Source: Acidocella aromatica (GTDB lineage Bacteria; Pseudomonadota; Alphaproteobacteria; Acetobacterales; Acetobacteraceae). From it: a DNA stretch of 64,000 nucleotides. The stretch spans positions 1 to 64,000 of the forward strand of contig NZ_JACHFJ010000003.1 of assembly GCF_014201825.1 (NCBI RefSeq), in the 5' to 3' direction. A program made the translations under genes and the position numbers. The notes beneath the pieces are model-generated. The model searched no databases and had not been told where the DNA came from. It saw nothing but the letters and a program-made list of their open reading frames with translations. Position 1 is the first letter of the stretch, and each line of letters begins with the position of its first letter. Positions 43,521-53,567 of the stretch are shown piece after piece.

Positions 43521-43603
43521 CGGCTGTTGCTACTCCCCAGTTACGCGCTGGGCGGCGGGGCCCAGCCAAAGGGGCTTAATAGCCGGTTCGCCGGAAAAGG
43601 CCA

Positions 43604-43628
43604 GAGCCCGAAGACGAATTTCGGGCTC
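43604..43628 (-). terminator. Hairpin downstream of nadE
   Basis: A perfect 9-bp stem (GAGCCCGAA with TTCGGGCTC) and a 7-base loop lie 17 bases beyond the nadE stop. On the minus strand it is followed by TGGCCTTTTCC, a weak T tract. A terminator is likely but not strong. Confidence 0.6.
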
Positions 43629-43644
43629 CGTTGCAGCAAGGCTG

Positions 43645-45309
43645 CTATTTCATCAGGTTGGTGAAACCGTTGGTGAGCGGGTAGCGCCGGTCGCGGCCAA
43701 AGGCGCGGGAGGTGATCTTCACTCCCGGCGTGGCTTGGCGGCGCTTGTATTCGGCACGGTCCAGCAGGCGCACCACTTTCAGCACCGTCGCGCGGTCGTA
43801 GCCATCGGCCACGATGTCGTCCACCGCGTGCTCACCCTCGATCAGATGGGTCAGGATCCCGTCCAGAATATCATAGGGCGGGAGCGAGTCCTGATCCTTC
43901 TGGTTGGGGCGCAGCTCGGCCGAGGGCGGCTTGGTGATGATGCGCTCGGGCATGGCCGGGCCGGGGGCGGTGAGGGCACCCGTGGGGTGGTTCTCGTTGC
44001 GCCAGCGGGAAAGCTCGAACACCGTGGTCTTGTAGATGTCCTTCAGCACCGAGTAGCCGCCGCACATATCGCCGTACAGTGTGGCATAGCCTACCGACAT
44101 TTCGGATTTGTTGCCCGTGGTGAGCAGCATGGGGCCGAATTTGTTGGAGATGGCCATGAGGATCAGCCCGCGCGAACGGGACTGGATGTTCTCCTCGGTG
44201 AGGTCCGGCGCGCGCCCGGCGAAGGCCGGGGCTAGGGCGGCGGTGAAGGCGTCCATCGCCCCGGTGATGGGGATGGTCTCATAGGGCACGCCGAGCATCT
44301 CGGCGCAGCTTGCCGCGTCCTCCAGGCTTTCGGGCGAGGTGTAGGGGCTGGGCAGCATGACCGCGCGCACGCGCTGCGGGCCCAGAGCGTCGGCGGCCAC
44401 GGCGGCGGAGATGGCGGAGTCGATGCCACCGGAGAGGCCGAGCACCACGCCGGGGAAGCCGTTCTTGTTCACGTAGTCGCGCAGGCCGAGCATCATCGCC
44501 TGGTAGATCAGCTCCAGCCGGTCCGGTTCCGGGGCGATAGGGTGCGGCGCACAGGTGAGGCCCTGCGGCGTGCGGGTCCAGTGGGTGAGCGTCACCGTCT
44601 CGGCGAATTGGGGGAGCTGGACGGCGAGTTCGGCATCGGCGTTGAGGACGAAGGAACCGCCGTCGAACACCACCTCATCCTGGCCGCAGACCAGGGCGGC
44701 GAAGATGTAGGGCAGCCCGGTCTCGCGCACGCGCTGGGCGGCGAGATGCACGCGGCGGGGCTGCTTGCCGTCCTCGAAGGGCGAGCCGTTGACGGTGAGC
44801 AGCAGTTCGGCACCTTCCTCGGTGAGGCGGGCCGAGACATTGGGCAGCCACCAATCCTCGCAGATCATCAGCCCCAGGCGGAAGCCGCGGAACATCACCG
44901 GGCCGGTGGGCTCGCCCGCCACGAAGACGCGCTTTTCATCGAACACACCGTAATTGGGCAGCTCCACCTTGGCGCGGCGGGCGGCGATGATGCCGCCATC
45001 GAGCAAAAAGGCGGCGTTGTGCAGGCGCCCGGCATTGTTCCAGGGCGTGCCGATGATGACCGCCGGGCCGCCGTCCGCTGTCTCCTGGGCCAACTCCTCC
45101 GCCGCCGCCTCGCAGGCTTCGACGAAGGCGGGCTTGAGCACCAGATCCTCGGGCGGGTAGCCGGAGATGGAGAGTTCGGGCGTGACGAGGAGATCCGCCC
45201 CCAGTTCGGCGGCCTTGGCGCGCGCGGCGCGGATGGCGGCGAGGTTCTTGTCGATGGCGCCAACCTGCAGGTTGATCTGCGCCAGCGCGATGTTCAGCGT
45301 ATCAGCCAT
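43645..45309 (-). CDS. nadE: NAD+ synthase, glutamine-hydrolysing
   Basis: A 554-residue two-domain enzyme. The nitrilase-type glutaminase domain (1-about 255) has the Glu-Lys-Cys triad in TPELSISGYPP, KVELPNYGVFDE and MICEDWW. The synthetase domain has P-loop GLSGGIDSA (about residue 287) and LLTTGNKSEMSVGYAT. It amidates nicotinate adenine dinucleotide to NAD+. Its start overlaps the pncB stop by eight bases, linking two steps of the Preiss-Handler pathway. Confidence 0.96.
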   Translation of the reverse strand: MADTLNIALAQINLQVGAIDKNLAAIRAARAKAAELGADLLVTPELSISGYPPEDLVLKPAFVEACEAAAEELAQETADGGPAVIIGTPWNNAGRLHNAAFLLDGGIIAARRAKVELPNYGVFDEKRVFVAGEPTGPVMFRGFRLGLMICEDWWLPNVSARLTEEGAELLLTVNGSPFEDGKQPRRVHLAAQRVRETGLPYIFAALVCGQDEVVFDGGSFVLNADAELAVQLPQFAETVTLTHWTRTPQGLTCAPHPIAPEPDRLELIYQAMMLGLRDYVNKNGFPGVVLGLSGGIDSAISAAVAADALGPQRVRAVMLPSPYTSPESLEDAASCAEMLGVPYETIPITGAMDAFTAALAPAFAGRAPDLTEENIQSRSRGLILMAISNKFGPMLLTTGNKSEMSVGYATLYGDMCGGYSVLKDIYKTTVFELSRWRNENHPTGALTAPGPAMPERIITKPPSAELRPNQKDQDSLPPYDILDGILTHLIEGEHAVDDIVADGYDRATVLKVVRLLDRAEYKRRQATPGVKITSRAFGRDRRYPLTNGFTNLMK

Positions 45310-46438
45310 GTTTGCCCGCGCGGAGCAGGAACTCGCGCCCCACCTTCACCATCGGTTTACCGTCATAGGCCACGATATCGGCGGTGGCGTAGGTCTCGCT
45401 CCAGATCTCGGGGATGAAGCTGCCGGTGCCGACCACGTCGATGGGCGCTTTGGCGTCCGCCATCACCGAGCATTTCTCTACCCCGAAGCCCGAGGAGGCG
45501 ACGATGCGCACCGCGTGGAAGCCCTCATGGTTCAGCGCCTCGCGCATCCGCCAGATGGCGGCGGCGGAGACGCCGGTGCCGATGAGGTAGCGCAGCTCCG
45601 ACTGGCTGCGGTAGCGGCGTAGCGCGCCGGGGGCGTTGCGCTCCAGCACGGCGTAGCTCTCCTGCGGGTCCAGCCCTTCGAGGAAGCGCCCGCCATGGGT
45701 GTCCAGCCGCACGGAGAGCTTGCCGCCATGCGCCATCTCGGGGAAGCGGCGGCAGACCGCCAGCGCGTCCGTCACCTCGCGGCCGAAATAATCCACCAGC
45801 ACGGTCAGAGGCTCGCCGGGGAAGGTTTCCACGAACATCTCGGCGGCGCGCAGCGTGGAGCCGGCATAGCCGATGAGGGCGTGGGGCATGGTGCCGTAGC
45901 CGAACGGGGCGTTGAAGTAATGGGCCGTCCAGTCATTGGCGCAGCCGACGAAGCCGCGCGCGCCCTCGGCCTGTGCGGCGCGGGAACCGACGGCGGCGGC
46001 ATAGGCCATGATCTCCTGCATTTCGGCCCCGGCGCAGTGCCGCGCCTCCATGGCCAGGAAGGCCGCCCCCGGCAGGGCCACGCTCATCTGGTAGGCGTTG
46101 TGCGCGGCCACGCAGGCGGCGCCGATCTTCTGCAGCGCGATGGTCTCGAGGTCCGACAGCGCGACGAAGCTGCCGGTGATGTAGACTAGCGGCTCACCCG
46201 CGCCGACCCACTCGCCCTCTTTGTGCAGCAGTTCGATATCGAAGGTTTCGCCCCGCTCGCGCGCCACCGCCTCCAGCCAGTCCACCATCAGCGCCGGGGC
46301 GGAGACCACCGGGCGGCGAAGGAAGATGGCGTAGGTGACGCGGGCATCTCCGAAGCGGGCGACGATCTTGCGCGTGCGGCTGAAGTAGGAGTCCGTATGC
46401 GCGGTGATGTCCGCGTCGGAGAGCGGGGCGGGGATCAC
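45302..46438 (-). CDS. pncB: Nicotinate phosphoribosyltransferase
   Basis: A 378-residue enzyme that makes nicotinate mononucleotide from nicotinate and [17 protein letters not shown] near the start, [13 protein letters not shown], and [13 protein letters not shown] with the later [12 protein letters not shown] phosphate-binding region fit the nicotinate/quinolinate PRTase fold. The chain is slightly shorter than E. coli PncB (400). Its ATG overlaps the DAHP synthase stop and its stop overlaps nadE, so NAD salvage enzymes are coupled. Confidence 0.92.
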   Translation of the reverse strand: MIPAPLSDADITAHTDSYFSRTRKIVARFGDARVTYAIFLRRPVVSAPALMVDWLEAVARERGETFDIELLHKEGEWVGAGEPLVYITGSFVALSDLETIALQKIGAACVAAHNAYQMSVALPGAAFLAMEARHCAGAEMQEIMAYAAAVGSRAAQAEGARGFVGCANDWTAHYFNAPFGYGTMPHALIGYAGSTLRAAEMFVETFPGEPLTVLVDYFGREVTDALAVCRRFPEMAHGGKLSVRLDTHGGRFLEGLDPQESYAVLERNAPGALRRYRSQSELRYLIGTGVSAAAIWRMREALNHEGFHAVRIVASSGFGVEKCSVMADAKAPIDVVGTGSFIPEIWSETYATADIVAYDGKPMVKVGREFLLRAGKHG

Positions 46439-47826
46439 GCCGTGAACCTTGTCGCGCGGCGGGATTTAAGTTCCTCGGCCAAGTAGAAGGCCAGCTCCAG
46501 CGACTGTTCGGCATTGAGCCGCGGGTCGCAGAAGGTCTCGTAACGCTCGCCGAGATCGGTCTCGGAGAGGCCGCGCGCGCCGCCAACGCATTCGGTGACG
46601 TTGCGCCCGGTCATCTCCATGTGCGCGCCGCCCGCGATGGTGCCTTCGGCCTCATGCGCGGCGAAGAAGCCTTTCAGCTCGGCCAGGATATCGTCGAACC
46701 GGCGAGTCTTCACCTTGGCGGCGGTGGTGATGCCGTTGCCGTGCATCGCGTCGCACAGCCAGACCGGGCTGCGCCCGGCGCGCTTCACGGCGCGCAGCAG
46801 GGGGGGCAGCTTCTCGGCCACCTTGCCAGCGCCCATGCGGGCGATCAGCGTCAGGCGGCCCGGCTCGTTCTCGGGGTCCAGGACGTCCATGATGCGGAGC
46901 AGGTCGTCTTCTTCCATCGAGGGGCCGACCTTCATGCCGATCGGGTTGCGGATGCCGCGCATGAACTCGACATGGGCGCCGTCCAGCTGGCGGGTGCGGT
47001 CGCCGATCCAGAGGAAATGCGCCGAGCAGGCGTAATGCTCGCCGGTGGTGGAATCCACGCGGGTCAGGGCTTCCTCGTAGGGCAGGAGCAGCGCCTCGTG
47101 GCTGGTGTAGAAATCCGTCTCGCGGATTTGCGGCGTGGCGGCGCTGGTCAGGCCACAGGCGGCCATGAAGCCCAGCGTCTCGTCGATGCGCGCGGCGAGG
47201 TCGCGGTAGCGCCCGGCCAGGGGCGAGTTCTCGACGAATTCGAGGTTCCAGCGATGTACCTGATGCAAATCGGCATAGCCGCCCGAGGCGAAGGCACGCA
47301 GCAGGTTCAGCGTGCCGGCGGACTGGAAATAGCCGAACTCCATGCGGGCGGGGTCGGGGATGCGGGCCTCGGCGGTGAATTCGGGGCCGTTGATGATGTC
47401 GCCCCGGTAGGAGGGGAGGGTGACATCGCCGATGGTCTCGGTGTCCGAGGAACGGGGCTTGGCGAACTGCCCGGCCATGCGGCCGAGCTTAACCACCGGC
47501 ATGCGCCCGCCGAAGGTGAGCACCACGGCCATTTGCAGCAGCACGCGGAAGGTGTCGCGGATGACATTCGCGGTGAAGTCGCCGAAGCTCTCGGCGCAGT
47601 CGCCCCCTTGCAGCACGAAGGCCTTGCCCTGGGAGGCCAGGGCCAGATGCGCCTTCAGGTTCCGGGCCTCGCCGGCGAAGACCAGCGGCGGATATTTGGC
47701 GAGACGCGCCTCCATGGCCGCGAGTTGCGCGGGGTCCGGGTAGCTCGGCACCTGCTTGATCGGGCAGTTGCGCCAGCTATGCGGGGTCCAGCCATTGGCG
47801 AGCGGGGCTGGGGTGATGGTGTCCAT
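46435..47826 (-). CDS. 3-deoxy-7-phosphoheptulonate synthase, class II
   Basis: A 463-residue plant-type (class II) DAHP synthase, first enzyme of the aromatic pathway. [15 protein letters not shown] at the start and [14 protein letters not shown] (metal-binding cysteine, PEP site) are diagnostic, as are [16 protein letters not shown] and CDAMHGNG. The start is at 47826; longer frames upstream include a poor, shifting sequence. It heads the unit that continues with pncB and nadE through an ATGA overlap, an unusual mix of aromatic and NAD synthesis. Confidence 0.95.
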   Translation of the reverse strand: MDTITPAPLANGWTPHSWRNCPIKQVPSYPDPAQLAAMEARLAKYPPLVFAGEARNLKAHLALASQGKAFVLQGGDCAESFGDFTANVIRDTFRVLLQMAVVLTFGGRMPVVKLGRMAGQFAKPRSSDTETIGDVTLPSYRGDIINGPEFTAEARIPDPARMEFGYFQSAGTLNLLRAFASGGYADLHQVHRWNLEFVENSPLAGRYRDLAARIDETLGFMAACGLTSAATPQIRETDFYTSHEALLLPYEEALTRVDSTTGEHYACSAHFLWIGDRTRQLDGAHVEFMRGIRNPIGMKVGPSMEEDDLLRIMDVLDPENEPGRLTLIARMGAGKVAEKLPPLLRAVKRAGRSPVWLCDAMHGNGITTAAKVKTRRFDDILAELKGFFAAHEAEGTIAGGAHMEMTGRNVTECVGGARGLSETDLGERYETFCDPRLNAEQSLELAFYLAEELKSRRATRFTA

Positions 47827-47884
47827 GGTCTCTCCGGTGGGCGTTCCTGTTTCGCCCCATATAGACGGTAAATGTAGCGCGGCG

Positions 47885-49255
47885 CTACTTGGTGCCAAGA
47901 TCGGGGCCGGCAACCCTGGTCTGTGTCCGCATGGTCACAAATTCCTCGGCCGCCGTGGGGTGGATGCCGATGGTGCGGTCGAAATCCGCCTTCGTCGCCC
48001 CGGCGGTGATGGCGATGCCGATGCCCTGCATGATCTCGGGCGCGTCCTCGCCCAGCATATGTGCGCCGAGGACCTTGTTTGTGGCCTTGTCCACCACCAA
48101 CTTCATCAGTGTCTTGCGCTCGCGCCCAGTGAGGGTATGACGCATCGGTGTGAAACGGGAGAGGAAGATTGTGACTTCCCCCCGTTTCGCGGCTTCCTCT
48201 TCAGTCAGCCCCACGGTGGCGATGGGCGGGATGGAAAACACCGCCGTCGGCACGTTTTCCAGGCTCACGCCGCGCGGGCGGTTGCCGAACAGAGTGTCGG
48301 CCAGCGCATGGCCCTCGGCCGTGGCAACGGGGGTGAGGTTGAGACGGTCGGTGACATCGCCTAGCGCGTAGATGTGCGGGATCGAGGTGCGGAAAGCCGT
48401 ATCCACCAGGATTTCCCCGCGCGCACCGGTCCGCACCCCGGCGGCTTCCAGGTTCAGCCCCTTGGTGTTGGCCGCGCGGCCGGTGGCGAAGAACACCAGA
48501 TCCACATCAAGCTTTGTGCCGTTATTTAAGGTGAGTTGCTTGCCTCCGCCTTGCAGGGCAATGGCGGTGGGCAGGGTCTCGGGGTGCAGGGTGACGCCGT
48601 TGCCCGCCAGGGTTCCGGCCAGGGCGGCGCGGATGTCGCCGTCGAACCCGCGCAGGGGGAGGGGCTGGCGGTAGATCAGGTGCGTCTCGGCCCCCAGCCC
48701 GGCGAACACGCCCGCGAACTCCACCGCGATATAGCCGCTGCCGACGATGGCGACGCGTTTCGGGCGCTCGGGCAGGTAGAAGGCGTCATCCGAGACGATG
48801 GCGTGTTCCGCGCCGGGGATACCCAGCCCCGTGGGGTGGCCGCCCGTGGCGATGACGATGCGCTCCGCCGTGATCCGCTGGCCACCGACATCCAGGGTAT
48901 GGGCATCGATGAAGCTGGCCTTGGCGTCGAAGATCTTGGCGCCGGAATTGTCCAGCAGGCGGCGGTAGATGCCGTTGAGCCGGGCGATTTCCTTGTCCTT
49001 GGCGGCGATCAGGGCGGACCAGTCGTGGCCTTTGGTCTCGACATCCCAGCCGAAGCCCCGCGCATCCTCGGCCGCCGCGCCGTATTCCGCCGCCATGACC
49101 AGGAATTTCTTGGGCACGCAGCCGATATTGACGCAGGTGCCGCCCCAGAAGCGGCTCTCAGCCACGCCCACGCGCGCGCCATGCCCTGCCGCGATGCGCG
49201 CGCACCGTACGCCCGCCGAGCCGCCGCCAATGACGAAAAGGTCAAAATCCATCAT
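47885..49255 (-). CDS. gor: Glutathione-disulfide reductase
   Basis: A 456-residue flavoenzyme. FAD-binding [14 protein letters not shown] is at the N-terminus, followed by the redox disulfide [18 protein letters not shown]-binding [20 protein letters not shown] and the C-terminal catalytic HPTAAEEF. It keeps glutathione reduced. Start is ATG 49255 behind GGAAAG; the GTG two codons upstream is less suitable. Together with gloB, the peroxiredoxin and cydDC it indicates active glutathione metabolism. Confidence 0.95.
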   Translation of the reverse strand: MMDFDLFVIGGGSAGVRCARIAAGHGARVGVAESRFWGGTCVNIGCVPKKFLVMAAEYGAAAEDARGFGWDVETKGHDWSALIAAKDKEIARLNGIYRRLLDNSGAKIFDAKASFIDAHTLDVGGQRITAERIVIATGGHPTGLGIPGAEHAIVSDDAFYLPERPKRVAIVGSGYIAVEFAGVFAGLGAETHLIYRQPLPLRGFDGDIRAALAGTLAGNGVTLHPETLPTAIALQGGGKQLTLNNGTKLDVDLVFFATGRAANTKGLNLEAAGVRTGARGEILVDTAFRTSIPHIYALGDVTDRLNLTPVATAEGHALADTLFGNRPRGVSLENVPTAVFSIPPIATVGLTEEEAAKRGEVTIFLSRFTPMRHTLTGRERKTLMKLVVDKATNKVLGAHMLGEDAPEIMQGIGIAITAGATKADFDRTIGIHPTAAEEFVTMRTQTRVAGPDLGTK

Positions 49256-49366
49256 ACTCACTTTCCAGTCTTCGCCGTTTACGTAGCACGGCGGCGGCGG
49301 TGTACCAGCCCTGAGGGCAGCCGGTGGCTGGGCGGCATCTAAGGTCAGGGCTTCCCGAGTTCGCCC

Positions 49367-50725
49367 TTAAGGGCGTCTGTGCAGCAGTTGCCAGATCTCG
49401 GGGTCGCGGTTGTAGAAATCAGGGCGGAATTGCAACGTTCCATTGGTATCCAAAAATGCGGTCTGGTAGACCACGAATACTGGCACGGGTATTGGCAGAT
49501 TGCTTCGGCTGGTGCTGCCCTCCGCGATCTCTTGATTGATCGTATTGATCGATTGCTTTGTCAGCAAGGCGGCAAGCTCGCGGGGATGCTGTACCCGGAT
49601 GCATCCATGGCTGATGCGGCGATTATCGCGGTTGAAGATGTATCTATCCGGGGTATCGTGCAGGTAAACTTCGAACCGGTTTGGCATGTCGAACATGATC
49701 AGTCCGAGCCCCGCATCTGGCCCGGGCAGTTGCTCTACCTCGCCATTTGCCAGCATTACCATTTTATTCTGCGCCAGGTAATTCGGGTCGTGGCTGATCT
49801 CCGGCAGGATTTCCGCCTTGGCGATGTCGCTCGGGATAACCCATGGAGGATTGAAAAAACTTGCGTCGATCATGGTGCGAAACTCTGGGCTCTGCTTGCC
49901 CTCGACATCTTCGCCAACAACGACTCGCGTAGAGAAAACCGGCTGATCGGCGCGATAAAATATCAGTCGTTCATCGGCAACGTTGACCCAGACGCGCTCC
50001 TTCGGCAGCGGCCTTGGCAACCAACGTTGGCGTTCAAGGTTTACCACAATCTTGCGCAAGCGGTCCGTCGAGAATATGTTTCCAGATCGATACATTTGCA
50101 AGGCTTGGCGCAGCGCCTGATAGGTTGGCGTCGTCGGCGCCAGCGCCTCGATTACTACCGCGGGATTGGAGCTGCCGATAGCGGCATCGAGCACAGCAGC
50201 CACATCGATTGGCTCAGGCGTTAGAGTCTCGTCATCTTTTCGGAGCTCAACCGGCACGGCGCCACGGGCCAGAGCGTCGGCATATGACAGGAAGGCGTCC
50301 GACAGCAACAATTCACGATCAAGCGGCGCCAACATCTCTCTGCGCTCCAGCAGGTTGGCGTGAAACAGCTCAGGGTCGAGACCTTGAGTGTCGGCGCGAA
50401 ACACCGCGTTCACCAGGGCGTTCACCTGCGCTTGCCGGGTCGTCCATACGGGCTCGAAGCTATGACGTACGTAGAAACGCCGCAACAATTCGGCATTCAG
50501 ATGTTCGCCGGAGACCTCTAATTCGGGCGTGCCGTTGATCAGGTTGCCGAGTTCGGTATTGGCAGGCTGCGCTCGCATGGAGGCCACATCTGGCTTTGGA
50601 TCCGCCTGGCACCCCGCAAGCGCGCATGCCGCGGCGAGAGAGAGCGTGCCGCCCGTGATTGTCGCGCGTCGGGATAATCGCGCCCGAGCTGAAGTTGATA
50701 GCTCTTGGCGATTAAGCCGGAACAT
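49367..50725 (-). CDS. L,D-transpeptidase (YcbB-like, YkuD domain)
   Basis: A 452-residue envelope enzyme. The N-terminus has an arginine pair and a hydrophobic stretch ending in ACALAGC, a lipobox-type signal. An N-terminal scaffold region, a peptidoglycan-binding-like region (TYQALRQALQMYRSGN), and the YkuD catalytic domain with ISHGCIRVQHP (catalytic cysteine) follow. It forms 3-3 cross-links or attaches proteins to peptidoglycan. Start MFRLNRQEL at 50725; longer in-frame starts run into the divergent promoter. Confidence 0.92.
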   Translation of the reverse strand: MFRLNRQELSTSARARLSRRATITGGTLSLAAACALAGCQADPKPDVASMRAQPANTELGNLINGTPELEVSGEHLNAELLRRFYVRHSFEPVWTTRQAQVNALVNAVFRADTQGLDPELFHANLLERREMLAPLDRELLLSDAFLSYADALARGAVPVELRKDDETLTPEPIDVAAVLDAAIGSSNPAVVIEALAPTTPTYQALRQALQMYRSGNIFSTDRLRKIVVNLERQRWLPRPLPKERVWVNVADERLIFYRADQPVFSTRVVVGEDVEGKQSPEFRTMIDASFFNPPWVIPSDIAKAEILPEISHDPNYLAQNKMVMLANGEVEQLPGPDAGLGLIMFDMPNRFEVYLHDTPDRYIFNRDNRRISHGCIRVQHPRELAALLTKQSINTINQEIAEGSTSRSNLPIPVPVFVVYQTAFLDTNGTLQFRPDFYNRDPEIWQLLHRRP

Positions 50726-50787
50726 GTGCCATGGCGAGCCCACTAGTACCACATCCTTAATAATTGCCAAATCATGCAAATAGTTGT

Positions 50788-50815
50788 TTGCCTTTTAGGC
50801 AAGAAGAGCTACTAT
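50788..50815 (+). promoter_or_regulatory. Candidate sigma70-type promoter of the mini-lipoprotein gene
   Basis: TTGCCT (50788-50793) and TACTAT (50810-50815) are spaced by 16 bases, about 45 bases before the ATG at 50860. The -35 region also forms a small TTGCC/GGCAA palindrome. The elements are recognised by eye only. Confidence 0.45.
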
Positions 50816-50859
50816 GTTTTACCCTATTTACGAGAAATTCAACAACGAGGGGGTAACAG

Positions 50860-51063
50860 ATGTTCACTAGTTTCGACACAGTGGTCCGCTACAGGTTAGC
50901 CCGTAGTGCTGCAATGCTTGCCGTCGTGGTTCCCGTAACGCTGCTCGCGGCATGTTCTTCCGAGCCGACGCCCCCGCCGCAACCGGCGTACGAGCCGGCG
51001 CCACAACCGGCCCCGCCGCCTCCGGCCCAGCCCGCGCCTCAGGTTCCGGCGGCGCGAGGTTGA
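50860..51063 (+). CDS. Proline-rich mini-lipoprotein
   Basis: A 67-residue protein. A long signal peptide ends in the lipobox LLAACSS (cysteine about residue 32), leaving a mature peptide of about 36 residues that is almost entirely Pro, Ala, Gln and Glu (repeated PAPQPAP-like units). GAGGGGG lies seven bases before the ATG, and a strong terminator follows 57 bases after the stop, so it is a monocistronic gene. A surface-anchored spacer peptide is likely. It is divergent from the L,D-transpeptidase, hinting at a cell-wall link. The family is not recognised. Confidence 0.7.
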   Translation: MFTSFDTVVRYRLARSAAMLAVVVPVTLLAACSSEPTPPPQPAYEPAPQPAPPPPAQPAPQVPAARG

Positions 51064-51120
51064 TCAGCGAGGCGCGGTAAGGCGCAAAGCTATCGGTTAA
51101 GGCCGAAGAACGAAACGCCT

Positions 51121-51148
51121 AAAGGCGGGGAGTAATCCCCGCCTTTTT
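51121..51148 (+). terminator. Strong rho-independent terminator after mini-lipoprotein
   Basis: An 11-bp perfect stem (51121-51131 with 51136-51146) with a 4-base GTAA loop, running into a five-T tract. An A-tract flanks the left arm, so it may also act on the minus strand. Confidence 0.9.
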
Positions 51149-51273
51149 CAGTAAGTCGCGAATCCGTTACGTCTTGAAGATTAAAAACGATCACCTTGTG
51201 AATGGCAGGCAAGTCTGGTTGCGATGCCATCGTTGCCGCGCCGTGATCTGGTTAAGGTGAGTGTTGGTTCGTC

Positions 51274-52488
51274 TTATAGCCAAGTACCACCCTGCCGTTC
51301 GCTGGGCACTTGCGTGGCGGGGTCGAATTCATGAATCCAACCAAGATGGTGCACGATCTCCTTCCGCTTCGCCAAGCGGGCGTTGCGCTGCTCGGCTGCA
51401 GGGCCGTCAGGCAGGTGCAGCACATCGGCGGTGGAGATCGAGGCGAACTGGACCTTGCGCGTGCGCCCGCGGCGCAGCCTCTCGTAATGCTCGAGCCCCT
51501 CGGCGAAGCGGCCCATGCCATGCTGCGCGAGGCTGGCGGCCAGCACCACCGCATCCTCGATGGACTGGTTGGCGCCCTGGCCATGATGCGGCACCAGCGC
51601 ATGCGCGGCATCGCCCAGCAGGGTTACGCGCCCGCGCGTCCAGCTTCCCAACGGCGGACGGTGGAACAGCGCCCAGCGCTGGCTGGTTGGCACGGCGGTA
51701 ATCATTTGCACTACCGCCGGATGCCAATTGGCGAAATGGCGCAGCTGCTCGCCTTGTTCGGCGCTGGTCACCCAGTCGCGCACCGGCCATGGCGAGGGAT
51801 GGCGCTCGACCAGCAGGAAGTTATGGTCGCCATTGCCAATTGGGTAGTGCAGCAGATGCCCGCCGGGACCGACCCAGAACTGAATGGCGTCGCGGTCCGG
51901 CAACAGGCTCAATAGCTCTGGCGCCACGATCCCGCGGAAGCCCGAACAGCCGGAATAGAGTGAGTCGTCGTAACCGAGCATCCAGCGTCGCACCAGCGAG
52001 CGTGCGCCATCCGCGCCGATCACCAGATCCGCCTTCGCGGTGCTGCCATCCTCGAAGGAGAGGATCACCTCGCGCCCTTCATCCTTTAGGTCGGCGAGGC
52101 GCTTGTTCAGGTGGATGTGCTCCATGCCCACGGCCTTGGAGAGGATGGCCTGCAGATGCGCCCGGTGAATGCCCCAGTAGCAGGCGCCGAACTGTTCCTC
52201 ATAGCTGGGCTCGCCGCTATGTCGTCCGATGACCCGGCCATCGCGCCCGTCGCGGTAGATCAGCGTCGAGATCGGGAAGCACAGTTTGTCGAATTCTTCG
52301 CGCATGCCGATGCGATCGTAGAAGCGTGTGGCATTGGCCGAGAGCGCGACCGCTGCGCCAACCTCCCGCAGCTCGGCGGTCTGCTCGTACAGCTCCGCCG
52401 CGATGCCCTGCTGGCGCAGGGCCAAAGCCAGCGTCAATCCGCCGATGCCGGCGCCGACGATGGCGATTTTCCAGTCTCCGATGCTCAT
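51274..52488 (-). CDS. FAD-dependent aromatic monooxygenase (salicylate/3-hydroxybenzoate hydroxylase type)
   Basis: A 404-residue flavoprotein hydroxylase. The FAD motif AIVGAGIGGLTLA (residues about 8-20), the DG motif VIGADGARSLVRR, and GDAAHALVPHHGQGANQSIEDA near residue 285 identify the class A monooxygenase group. YRDGRDGRVIGRHSG resembles salicylate and 3-hydroxybenzoate hydroxylases. Start ATG 52488 follows GGAG by five bases. A LysR-type regulator gene lies upstream on the same strand with a palindrome between them. Substrate is not proven. Confidence 0.88.
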   Translation of the reverse strand: MSIGDWKIAIVGAGIGGLTLALALRQQGIAAELYEQTAELREVGAAVALSANATRFYDRIGMREEFDKLCFPISTLIYRDGRDGRVIGRHSGEPSYEEQFGACYWGIHRAHLQAILSKAVGMEHIHLNKRLADLKDEGREVILSFEDGSTAKADLVIGADGARSLVRRWMLGYDDSLYSGCSGFRGIVAPELLSLLPDRDAIQFWVGPGGHLLHYPIGNGDHNFLLVERHPSPWPVRDWVTSAEQGEQLRHFANWHPAVVQMITAVPTSQRWALFHRPPLGSWTRGRVTLLGDAAHALVPHHGQGANQSIEDAVVLAASLAQHGMGRFAEGLEHYERLRRGRTRKVQFASISTADVLHLPDGPAAEQRNARLAKRKEIVHHLGWIHEFDPATQVPSERQGGTWL

Positions 52489-52594
52489 GGACACTCCGTG
52501 GTTTTTGTTTGCTCATGGGACGGGGCTGCCCCCGACGGAGACAAGGTGTAATTCACCCCCACAAAGGCTCAATGCATTGGCGGTAAAGATAACC

Positions 52595-52609
52595 ATAACC
52601 AGTGGTTAT
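52595..52609. promoter_or_regulatory. Palindrome between LysR gene and monooxygenase
   Basis: ATAACCA-G-TGGTTAT is a perfect 7-bp palindrome centred about 114 bases upstream of the monooxygenase start, in the 155-base gap after the LysR gene. It fits the symmetric recognition site that LysR-type regulators use to control a neighbouring catabolic gene. Binding is inferred. Confidence 0.55.
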
Positions 52610-52643
52610 AGTTGCAGATTAAGTAATTACCGTGGAGCATGCT

Positions 52644-53567
52644 TCAGCGCAGAGGCTCGATGGCGGGTAAGGCACATCGGACGGCGATGACATTGCGCAA
52701 CCATTCATTGGCCGGGTCGCGATGGAAGCGGGCGTGCCAGAATTCTTCGATGGGCAGCCGTGGCAGGCTCACGGGATGCCGTGCATAGCTAAGAGTCAAA
52801 GGAGAAAAATTGGTCTGAACCAAGGCTTCCGGGACGGTCGCGATCATCTCCGAGCCCTGAAGCAGGCGTTCAAGGCTGGCATAATTTGGGATCCTCAACT
52901 TCACTTTGCGTTTTATGCCCTGTGCCTCGATCAGTTCGTCGATACGGGCATGACCCGTGCCCGCGGCGGTGACGACGGCGTGCTCGGCCCTTTCGAAATC
53001 CTCCAGCGTCAGAGGTTTTCCCGCAAGGGGATGGTCGGGGCGGAAGACGCAGACATAGCCTTGCTTGAAGATTTGGCGGCGAAAAAAGCCTGCCTCCAGG
53101 GTCTCGATCAAACCGATGGCGAGATCGACTTGTCCCGTCTCCATATCCGTTTTCAGCGTTTCATTGTTGCCCCGGATGATCGTGATTGATACGCCGGGTG
53201 CCTCCCGGCTGAGATGCTGCAACAAACGCGGCAGAATCATGAGTTCGCCGATATCCGTCATCCGGATTGTAAAATTCCGGCTGCTTGTTTTGGGGTCGAA
53301 CTGGAACTTCTGGTTGATCGCGTTGTGCAATGCATCGAGCACGGCGCGGACGGTCGCGGCCAAATGTTCGGCATAGGCCGTTGGTTCCATGCCGGTGGCG
53401 GTGCGGTGGAACAACTCGTCGCCCAGCAGCGCCCGCAAGCGCTTGAGCGAGCGGCTGATGGCGGGCTGCGTCACCCCCAGCGCTTCCGCCACGCGGGAGA
53501 CCCTCTTTTTCTTCAACATCTGGTCGAACACCAGGAGCAGATTGAGATCGAAGTCTTGCAGATCCAT
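52644..53567 (-). CDS. LysR-family transcriptional regulator (NahR/LinR-like)
   Basis: A 307-residue regulator. It begins MDLQDFDLNLLLVFDQML, then the HTH RVAEALGVTQPAISRSLKRLR and LGDELFHRTATGMEPT, typical of NahR/DntR/LinR regulators that respond to aromatic inducers. The effector domain (about 90-300) is complete. It lies upstream of the FAD monooxygenase on the same strand, supporting control of aromatic degradation. ATG 53567 gives the standard N-terminus. Confidence 0.93.
   Translation of the reverse strand: MDLQDFDLNLLLVFDQMLKKKRVSRVAEALGVTQPAISRSLKRLRALLGDELFHRTATGMEPTAYAEHLAATVRAVLDALHNAINQKFQFDPKTSSRNFTIRMTDIGELMILPRLLQHLSREAPGVSITIIRGNNETLKTDMETGQVDLAIGLIETLEAGFFRRQIFKQGYVCVFRPDHPLAGKPLTLEDFERAEHAVVTAAGTGHARIDELIEAQGIKRKVKLRIPNYASLERLLQGSEMIATVPEALVQTNFSPLTLSYARHPVSLPRLPIEEFWHARFHRDPANEWLRNVIAVRCALPAIEPLR

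Noticed and set aside
40794-43664. 956-codon open frame opposite the SNF2 helicase
   Set aside because: Low-complexity His/Gly/Leu-rich translation, no motifs, and the opposite strand holds all helicase motifs.
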